Shown: positions 15,474 to 20,483 of the stretch, in pieces
Layout: the number at the start of each line of letters is the position of its first letter
How positions within the stretch are numbered: the stretch's first letter is position 1
NCBI GenBank assembly: GCA_039810045.1
Contig: JBDHWF010000074.1
Location: forward strand, 1-20,483
Direction: 5' to 3'
From: CADCWN01 sp039810045
GTDB taxonomy: Bacteria; Chloroflexota; Chloroflexia; Thermomicrobiales; CADCWN01
Length of the DNA stretch: 20,483 bases
Translations under genes and position numbers: made by a program
The notes under the pieces: generated by a model
What the model was told of the DNA's origin: nothing
The model's input: only the letters and a program-made list of their open reading frames with translations
The model's database searches: none

Positions 15474-16202
15474 ATGGCCCCAATGCAACATAGTCAACTC
15501 CGGCAGCTGCGGCGACGGCGGGTCTGGCAGGCGAACTTCAAGCGCGGATTTGTCGCGATGCTACCACTCTGGGCTGGAGCCATCCCCTCGGGGATCGCCT
15601 ACGGCGTCACCGCGGCGGTGGTTGGGATGGGGATCTTCGATACTCAGTTGATGAGCGTGGTCGTCTTCTCCGCTGCCGCACAGGTCAGTGTCGTCGCGCT
15701 GGTCGGGGCTGGGGCGCCGTTCATTCTGATGCTCAGTACCATCCTCGCGCTGAATGCCCAGCTTCCGCTGCTCGGGCTGACCATCGGACGCCGCCTGCAT
15801 CCCACTTGGCCCCAGCGCCTGCTCGCCGCCTTTTTTCTGACGGACGCCGCCTTTGGAATCGCGGCGACAGGGGGCAAGCTACGGATTCCAACGCTCCTGG
15901 GGACTGGTGTCAGTATGTTCCTCGGCTGGAACCTGGGAACCATGATTGGGCTGGCAATCGGACGGTTACTGCCAGATCCACGCCAGCTTGGCCTCGACTT
16001 TGTCGTAACCCTTAGCTTTCTGGCGGTGCTGGTGCCAGCAGTACGCACGCGGATCGCGGTGCTGGTCGTCATTGTTGCCGCCCTGACGACAATCTTGCTG
16101 GTGCGCCTCGTGCCGAGCGGTATCGCCATTCTCGGCGCAGGTATTACTGGCTGCGCTGCGGGCGCAATGGCCGATCGCTGGCAGCGGAGCGGCACACGAT
16201 GA
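15474..16202 (+). CDS. azlC: AzlC-family branched-chain amino acid exporter, large subunit
   Basis: This integral membrane protein of 242 residues belongs to the AzlC/YgaZ family, the large subunit of two-part exporters for branched-chain amino acids (and other substrates in some members). Typical features are a basic N-terminus, then FKRGFVAMLPLWAGAIPSGIAYGV and the VFSAAAQVSVVAL segment that marks the family. Several hydrophobic helices follow, including two in the last third. The azlD start overlaps its stop (ATGA), as usual for this pair. ATG 15474 is preferred, with AAGG ~7 bases upstream. The frame also opens at GTG 15390, but that has no ribosome site and adds a polar, unconserved stretch. 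No Lrp-type regulator is adjacent, so its control is not evident. Confidence 0.9.
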   Translation: MAPMQHSQLRQLRRRRVWQANFKRGFVAMLPLWAGAIPSGIAYGVTAAVVGMGIFDTQLMSVVVFSAAAQVSVVALVGAGAPFILMLSTILALNAQLPLLGLTIGRRLHPTWPQRLLAAFFLTDAAFGIAATGGKLRIPTLLGTGVSMFLGWNLGTMIGLAIGRLLPDPRQLGLDFVVTLSFLAVLVPAVRTRIAVLVVIVAALTTILLVRLVPSGIAILGAGITGCAAGAMADRWQRSGTR

Positions 16203-16501
16203 ACCTGACGCTTGAAGTGCTGGGGATGGGCCTGGGGATCTACGCGCTCCGCCTAGTGGGGATGGCACTGCCGAATGTACGTGTACCCGAAGAATGGGAA
16301 CGCGCCCTGCGCTATGTGCCGATCGCATTGCTCACGGCGCTGGTGTTGATCAGTATTCTTGGGCGCACTGGCGATGAACGGATCTATCGGTTCATCGGAG
16401 CGGGATTTGGCGCAGTAGCAGCCTGGCGCACCAAGAAGATGTGGGCCTGCATTCTGGCGGGGATGGTTGCATATTGGGGCTTGCGGGCGCTTGGTTGGTG
16501 A
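16199..16501 (+). CDS. azlD: AzlD-family branched-chain amino acid exporter, small subunit
   Basis: This 100-residue protein has three to four hydrophobic segments and the family pattern YALRLVGMAL followed by RALRYVPIALLTALVL. It is the small partner of AzlC (YgaH-like), and both are needed for transport. Its ATG overlaps the azlC stop codon by four bases, implying coupled translation and fixed stoichiometry. The length and the C-terminal helix (WACILAGMVAYWGLRAL) are normal. A GNAT gene follows after 21 bases on the same strand. Confidence 0.9.
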   Translation: MNLTLEVLGMGLGIYALRLVGMALPNVRVPEEWERALRYVPIALLTALVLISILGRTGDERIYRFIGAGFGAVAAWRTKKMWACILAGMVAYWGLRALGW

Positions 16502-16522
16502 GCAAGGGCAGGGGGGAAGCTG

Positions 16523-17014
16523 ATGAGCGCTGGGATTCTGACAATACGCCATGATCTGCGACCAGGCGATCTTGGGCGGGTGACGGAGTTACACGGCACA
16601 CTCTATGCCACTGAATATGGCCTGAGCCCAATCTTCGAGGCCTACGTGGCCGAGACGTTGGCCGAACTGGGTAAAGTCAGCCGCCCCAATCGCGACCGCC
16701 TCTGGCTGGCTGAATTGGATGGGGCGTTGGTTGGCTCGATTGGAATCGTCGGGCGCGAAGATGGCGCAGCTCAGTTGCGCTGGTTGCTCGTCGCCCCAGC
16801 AGCGCGCGGGCGGGGTCTGGGAAAGCAGCTAGTGGCTGAAGCACTCGCCTTTTGTCGCACTGGTGGCTGCACCTCGGTCTATCTCTGGACGATCTCTCTA
16901 TTGCCTACCGCAGCAAAGCTCTATCTTGACGCTGGCTTTCGCAAGACAGCGGAACAGGGGCCAGCCTGGTGGGGCCGCGAAGTAATCGAGGAACGGTACG
17001 ATCTTACGCTGTAA
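16523..17014 (+). CDS. GNAT-family N-acetyltransferase, 163 aa
   Basis: This is a single-domain GNAT. Motif A is clear: LRWLLVAPAARGRGLGKQLV with the pyrophosphate loop RGRGLGK (95-101). Motif B follows (VYLWTISLLPTAAKLYLDAGFRK). The opening GDLGRVTELHGTLYATEYG and FEAYVAETLAEL closely resemble the C-terminal GNAT half of MarR-GNAT fusion proteins, here without any MarR domain. The acceptor substrate is unknown. ATG 16523 has the purine run GGGGGGAA ~5 bases before it. It follows azlD by 21 bases, so it is probably the third gene of that operon. It might modify an amino acid or analogue that AzlCD exports, but there is no direct evidence. It converges on the ROK gene with only 6 bases between the stops. 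Confidence 0.88.
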   Translation: MSAGILTIRHDLRPGDLGRVTELHGTLYATEYGLSPIFEAYVAETLAELGKVSRPNRDRLWLAELDGALVGSIGIVGREDGAAQLRWLLVAPAARGRGLGKQLVAEALAFCRTGGCTSVYLWTISLLPTAAKLYLDAGFRKTAEQGPAWWGREVIEERYDLTL

Positions 17015-17020
17015 TGGGCT

Positions 17021-18253
17021 TCAGAGTTGCGCCAGTGGCGCACTGAAGAATTCGCGCAGCGCTAAGGTCGCCGCGCCGATCGTGGGGGCATTCGGAAGCG
17101 AAGCGACTTCAATACGCAGATGATCGCGGAGTGGTGGAAAAACGCGCTCGGCCACCATCTCGCGTACTGGCACCAGCAGCAGATCCCCGGCCAGCGAAAG
17201 ATCACGGCCCAGCAAGATGAGCTGAGGGTCAAAGCTGTTGGCAATGGTGACGAGCCCCGTAGCGAGGTAACGAGCGACATCAGCAAAGATCCGCACTGCC
17301 ATGCGGTCACCTGCTATCGCGGCCCCGATTGCCGCATCTAGGGTCAGTGACTTTGTATCATCATTCGGCAGACAGAGCGATGATGGCTCACCAGAGTCCA
17401 GGGCAGCCCGCATAGCGGCGAGGATACGAGGAACGGCCACATACATTTCCAAACAACCATAGTTCCCACAAGCGCAGCGCGGGCCATCGAATTGAATGCT
17501 GAGATGGCCAAGCTCCCCCGCCAGATCATGTTCGCCACGATAGAGTTCACCATCTACCACTACCCCCCCTCCCACGCCAGTGCCAAGCGTCAGCAAGACG
17601 AGATTCACTACACCCTGCCCCGCACCAAACCAGAGTTCAGCCAGCGTGCTGGTATTGGCGTTATTGTCAACATAAGTCGGGAGTTGAAACCGCTCGCTGA
17701 TCATGTCCCGCAGAGTGTCGTCCCCCCAAGCGCCAAATGTCGGCGGGGCCAAAAATTGCCCGCTGCGGATACTGCGCGGGCCCGGAGCCCCGATCCCAAT
17801 GCCCACCACTGCTGACCGCTCTGTTGGGGAAAGGGTCTGCAGCAACTGATCGATAATCCCCACGGTCGCCTGATTGACCGCTTCACCAGTATGCCAATGT
17901 CCAGTGATGCGCGGCGTTTGGGCCACTGCCCCACCAGAGAGATCGATCAATGCCCCACTGATCGCGTCGCGAGCAATATCAACGCCAACCGCGTATCGTG
18001 CAGCGGCATTGATCTCCAGGTAAACTGGGCGACGGCCAACTCGTGAGGGGCCCTGGCCCGTTTCAGAGACCAGCCCAGCCTCAATCAATTCATCAACAAT
18101 GTTGGTTACGGTTCCCGGATTCAGCCCCGACTGTCGCGCCAGGTCGATACGCGCAATTGGCCCAAAGGCGCGAATGGCACGGAAGATTGCCGCACGGTTT
18201 CCCTGTCGCACACTACTATGATTCACCCCAACATAGGCATTCTGCGCTTCCAT
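17021..18253 (-). CDS. ROK-family transcriptional repressor (NagC/XylR type)
   Basis: The N-terminal winged helix-turn-helix (residues ~18-78, with the DLARQSGLNPGTVTNIVDELIEAGLV segment) is followed by a ROK sugar-binding domain (87-400). The zinc site is intact: His250 plus Cys260, Cys262 and Cys267 in CACGNYGCLE. GIGIGAPGP and TLGTGVGGGVV are typical. Two features argue for a regulator without kinase activity. The phosphate-1 loop DIGGT is DIARD (92-96), and the catalytic Asp of the usual NDAN is Asn198 in NNAN. ROK repressors bind a sugar or sugar phosphate and release DNA. Divergence from a sugar isomerase and a Gfo/Idh/MocA dehydrogenase suggests it controls them. ATG 18253 has GAGG about 10 bases upstream. 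Confidence 0.93.
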   Translation of the reverse strand: MEAQNAYVGVNHSSVRQGNRAAIFRAIRAFGPIARIDLARQSGLNPGTVTNIVDELIEAGLVSETGQGPSRVGRRPVYLEINAAARYAVGVDIARDAISGALIDLSGGAVAQTPRITGHWHTGEAVNQATVGIIDQLLQTLSPTERSAVVGIGIGAPGPRSIRSGQFLAPPTFGAWGDDTLRDMISERFQLPTYVDNNANTSTLAELWFGAGQGVVNLVLLTLGTGVGGGVVVDGELYRGEHDLAGELGHLSIQFDGPRCACGNYGCLEMYVAVPRILAAMRAALDSGEPSSLCLPNDDTKSLTLDAAIGAAIAGDRMAVRIFADVARYLATGLVTIANSFDPQLILLGRDLSLAGDLLLVPVREMVAERVFPPLRDHLRIEVASLPNAPTIGAATLALREFFSAPLAQL

Positions 18254-18313
18254 GATTTCATACCTCTACCGTAGCAATCCCCCACTGTTGGTCAGGAAAG
18301 CGTGTTGCATTAC

Positions 18314-18341
18314 TTTATATAATGGAATAACTACACGCCAA
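18314..18341 (-). promoter_or_regulatory. Candidate promoter of the ROK regulator gene
   Basis: On the minus strand TTGGCG (18341-18336) and TATAAA (18319-18314) are separated by 16 bp. The start would fall near 18307, giving a leader of about 54 bases to the ATG at 18253. Confidence 0.5.
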
Positions 18342-18421
18342 ATCGGCACACCCTCCGCTCCAGGTTCACACGCAAACGAGCGCACTGGTGCCAGGATCTA
18401 GCACTTACGTTTCGCCTATTG

Positions 18422-18449
18422 TGGCTGTTTTTATCGAGCAAAACAGCCA
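18422..18449. promoter_or_regulatory. Perfect 10-bp inverted repeat in divergent spacer
   Basis: TGGCTGTTTT (18422-18431) pairs perfectly with AAAACAGCCA (18440-18449) across an 8-base loop. It lies between two divergent promoters, so a terminator role for a coding gene is unlikely, and neither strand has a clear T tract after it. It may be an operator or a cis-acting RNA structure. Confidence 0.5.
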
Positions 18450-18454
18450 TAGGT

Positions 18455-18467
18455 ATTGTCTGACAAT
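18455..18467. promoter_or_regulatory. Candidate ROK operator, copy 1
   Basis: ATTGTCTGACAAT is a perfect palindrome with 6-bp arms and one central base. A related 13-mer recurs at 18510, 55 bp centre to centre. It lies 15 bp upstream of the -35 of the isomerase promoter. Confidence 0.45.
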
Positions 18468-18482
18468 TGATCATTATTCTGC

Positions 18483-18511
18483 TTGACAGCATATCAGATT
18501 AGCGATACTAT
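18483..18511 (+). promoter_or_regulatory. Sigma70-type promoter of the sugar isomerase operon
   Basis: A perfect -35 TTGACA (18483-18488) and -10 TACTAT (18506-18511) are separated by 17 bp. The start near 18518 would give a leader of about 88 bases before the ATG at 18606. Confidence 0.75.
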
Positions 18512-18522
18512 TGCCAGACGAT
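18510..18522. promoter_or_regulatory. Candidate ROK operator, copy 2
   Basis: ATTGCCAGACGAT matches copy 1 at 10 of 13 positions (ATTGnCnGACnAT). It overlaps the end of the -10 and the predicted start site, a repressing position. Confidence 0.4.
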
Positions 18523-18605
18523 TGATTTAGGAAAACAATTATTATTGCAATCCTTCCGAGACACCGTCTATTGCGCAGCTGCTGGCTGGCTGGAGGGGAT
18601 CGACG

Positions 18606-19424
18606 ATGAACAGGCCCGCCTTCAGAATCTCCTGTGCCGAGCAAATGCTTGGTGATCAACCACTTGCCGCCCAACTCGCTCTTGCTCGCGCCGCCGGATT
18701 TGACGGGATCGATCTCCGCGCAACTACCCTGGAAGCAACCACGCAGAAAGTCCTGGCCGACGCTGGTCTGCCAGTCGGCGCAGTCTATTCGCAAATTCGT
18801 CAGCCCAGCTTCCTCTCGCCGCGGGCCGCAGACCGCGCTGCCGCGCTCGATCTCGCTGTTGCCCGCGCCGAAGCGGCTGCCGAGGTTGGGGCGAGTTGCC
18901 TGATCCTGGTGCCGATCTTTGGTGCGGCCCAGCTACGACCATTCCCGCCAGTATTCACCATAGCAGACCTGGAACGCGCCATTTTGCTGGCCCAACTGGC
19001 AGAACTTGGCGAACGCATCGCTGGCCTACCAATTACCGTGGCCCTCGAACCGCTCAACCGCGCGGAGACGCATTTGCTGGTAGAGCCAGCAGAGGCCGCG
19101 AAGCTCTGTGCCGCCGTTAATCAACAGCAGATCGCCACGATGGTAGATACCTACCACTGCTCCCGCGAGGGCCAGGACAGTGCCGCCCAAATCGCCGCCG
19201 TTGGTAAACAACTCGCTCTGGTGCATCTTTCAGATGACAACCGTGGCTTACCGGGCACTGGCGGGATCGACTTCCTGCCAATCTTCACGGCACTGCACCA
19301 GCAAAACTACACTGGTTGGTGCGGCTACGAGTGCAAACCGGGTGATGATCCATCAGCGTTGGCGCAATCGGTCGCCACCATGCGCGCGCTTTGGGCACAG
19401 GTGAGCGAGCGCGAAAGGCCCTGA
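18606..19424 (+). CDS. Sugar phosphate isomerase/epimerase-like TIM-barrel protein
   Basis: This 272-residue protein has the xylose-isomerase-like TIM-barrel fold (AP-endonuclease 2 family), a group that includes sugar-acid and inositol-pathway isomerases, epimerases and dehydratases such as hydroxypyruvate isomerase and 3-ketosugar epimerases. Likely divalent-metal ligands are in the right order: Glu148 in ALEPLNR, Asp181 (with His184) in MVDTYHC, His207 in LVHLSDDNRGLPG, and Glu242 in GYECKPG. LPGTGGIDFLPIFTAL is the typical late loop. The substrate cannot be assigned. ATG 18606 has GGAGGGG ~8 bases upstream. It is the first gene of a transcript that continues into the Gfo/Idh/MocA gene after 37 bases, a frequent pairing in sugar and polyol catabolism, and the divergent ROK protein is its likely regulator. 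Confidence 0.88.
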   Translation: MNRPAFRISCAEQMLGDQPLAAQLALARAAGFDGIDLRATTLEATTQKVLADAGLPVGAVYSQIRQPSFLSPRAADRAAALDLAVARAEAAAEVGASCLILVPIFGAAQLRPFPPVFTIADLERAILLAQLAELGERIAGLPITVALEPLNRAETHLLVEPAEAAKLCAAVNQQQIATMVDTYHCSREGQDSAAQIAAVGKQLALVHLSDDNRGLPGTGGIDFLPIFTALHQQNYTGWCGYECKPGDDPSALAQSVATMRALWAQVSERERP

Positions 19425-19461
19425 AATAACCCTGTACTACTGATTCGCGTAAAGGAGCATA

Positions 19462-20483
19462 ATGATGGCAGTATCAGTAGCGATTGTTGGGGCGGGCAGA
19501 ATGGGGAAGAACCACGCGCAGAATCTGGCGCGGATCGCTGCCGCAAAAATTGTTGGCGTCTCCGACGTGCGCCTCGATGCAGCGCAGGCGCTGGCCGCGG
19601 AACCAGGGGCGTCGCCATTCAGCGATTATCAGGAAATGCTAGAGCAACTGAAACCTGATGTTGTCTACCTCTGCACACCAGCGATTGACCATGCCACCCA
19701 GATCGCCTTTGCCGCCGAACGCGGCATCAATATCTTTGTGGAGAAACCACTGGCGACGACGATTGAGGAAGCGAAGGCAGCGGTTGCAGCAGTTGAGCAG
19801 CACGATGTGCTCTGCTCCGTTGGCTATCAATGGCGCTACAACCCAGCAACTGACATTGCCCGTGAGGCCCTGGGTGACCTGCCACCAACGCTGCTCGCTG
19901 GCTGGTGGTATTGGACAATCCCCCTGATCGAGTGGATCAAAGATAAGCGGTATGGTGGTGGACAGGTCTTCGACCAGGATACCCATCTGATCGATCTGAT
20001 GCGCTACTTCGCTGGCGATATCACTTCGGTCTATGCCGCCTACGCCAGCAATGCCGTGCCACAGGAAGAACTGCCAAACTGGGATGCCAACGCCCTCACC
20101 TTCAAGTTTGCCAATGCTGCTGTTGGCAGTATCCACAGCACCTACGCCCTCTTTCCAGGCATTCCCAACGGTAACGGGATCGACGTGATCGCCCGCGAAT
20201 TATTGCTGCGCATCAACCTTGGCACAACCACAATCTTCCGCCGCGGACAGGAGCCAGCGACGACGAAAGCCCCAGCCGAATGGTCGATTGACCATTCATT
20301 CATCCCGGCAATTGCCCGCAACGACCGCGCTGCGATTCGGGCAACGGTTCAGGATGGCCTGCAAAGTCTGGCAGTAACGCTAGCAGCCAATTATTCAGCT
20401 ACTGTGGGCCTGATTATCGACCTGCCCGACTTTATTGCTACGCCGCCAACGGATCTGCCAATCATGCCCAATACCCGCCCTGA
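19462..20483 (+). CDS. Gfo/Idh/MocA-family oxidoreductase, C-terminus beyond window
   Basis: This is a cytosolic NAD(P)-dependent sugar or polyol dehydrogenase of the Gfo/Idh/MocA family. The N-terminal Rossmann loop GAGRMG is at residues 10-15. EKPL (94-97) carries the catalytic Lys95, and the DQDTHLID segment (171-178) supplies the Asp and His of the conserved D-x-x-x-H. The frame is open to the last base (about 340 codons, ending MPNTRP), so the stop is not in the window; the TGA at the very end is out of frame. Two adjacent ATGs (19462, 19465) follow AAAGGAG; the second has the better 7-base spacing. myo-inositol, scyllo-inositol or a keto-sugar are possible substrates by analogy with isomerase-dehydrogenase pairs. 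Confidence 0.93.
   Translation, partial: MMAVSVAIVGAGRMGKNHAQNLARIAAAKIVGVSDVRLDAAQALAAEPGASPFSDYQEMLEQLKPDVVYLCTPAIDHATQIAFAAERGINIFVEKPLATTIEEAKAAVAAVEQHDVLCSVGYQWRYNPATDIAREALGDLPPTLLAGWWYWTIPLIEWIKDKRYGGGQVFDQDTHLIDLMRYFAGDITSVYAAYASNAVPQEELPNWDANALTFKFANAAVGSIHSTYALFPGIPNGNGIDVIARELLLRINLGTTTIFRRGQEPATTKAPAEWSIDHSFIPAIARNDRAAIRATVQDGLQSLAVTLAANYSATVGLIIDLPDFIATPPTDLPIMPNTRP

Larger units (their letters stand above)
18254..18605. other. A/T-rich divergent regulatory spacer without genes
   Basis: This is the longest gene-free stretch (352 bases). It has no useful open frame on either strand and is visibly more A/T-rich than the genes. It holds the two divergent promoters, the 10-bp hairpin and the two related dyads listed separately. 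The last part also has CAATTATTATTG near 18537, another short inverted pattern. Confidence 0.8.

Noticed and set aside
18422..18449. Inverted repeat considered as an intrinsic terminator
   Set aside because: It lies between divergent gene starts and lacks a T tract following the stem on either strand.
1..20483. CRISPR array, phage module, toxin-antitoxin pair or secondary-metabolite cluster
   Set aside because: I saw no spaced direct repeats, structural phage genes, small paired toxin genes or multidomain synthases.

Overview
The window is bacterial, moderately GC-rich and densely coded. Its gene content is chromosomal housekeeping and catabolism: mutL, a tRNA gene, a histidine-utilisation operon, an azlCD exporter and sugar catabolism. 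No gene fixes the taxon. Composition and protein style would fit a Chloroflexota/Thermomicrobia-like organism, but that is only an inference. The first ~220 bases do not belong with the rest. They are about 75% G+C by hand count, encode a piece of an actinobacterial-type sortase, and join abruptly to the 3' end of an amidase gene.

Layout, left to right. (1) 3-221, sortase fragment; 222-1675 (-), amidase truncated at its C-terminus by the junction; 1711-2799 (-), an extended-SDR-like protein with degenerate motifs, probably cotranscribed with the amidase. (2) 2929-5644 (+), mutL and a GNAT acetyltransferase. (3) 5645-5898, a spacer holding a decayed Tn3-family transposase fragment. (4) 5899-8421 (-), three consecutive classical SDR oxidoreductases in one apparent operon, with a divergent alpha/beta hydrolase at 8606-9424 (+). 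(5) 9482-10201 (-), a HutC-type GntR regulator divergent from hutI-hutH-hutU (10463-14953, +). A near-perfect 20-bp palindrome sits about 30 bp before hutI and is the likely HutC operator. A strong hairpin at 15045-15078 probably ends the operon. (6) 15105-15177 (-), tRNA-Thr(CGU) with a recognisable promoter. (7) 15474-17014 (+), azlC-azlD-GNAT. (8) 17021-18253 (-), a ROK-family repressor, divergent from a TIM-barrel sugar isomerase/epimerase (18606-19424, +) and a Gfo/Idh/MocA oxidoreductase that runs off the window end. The spacer between them holds a good sigma70-type promoter and repeated dyads that may be ROK operators.

Functional logic. HutH, HutU and HutI take histidine through urocanate and imidazolone propionate to formiminoglutamate under HutC control; the final step (hutG, hutF or a formiminotransferase) is not in the window. 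The ROK-isomerase-dehydrogenase block looks like a locally regulated sugar or polyol catabolic unit. The SDR trio plus hydrolase may be a second small catabolic unit of unknown substrate. I found no CRISPR array, phage module or clear novel system. The best leads are the junction at ~220, the Tn3 relic, the HutC palindrome and the dyads in the ROK intergenic region.
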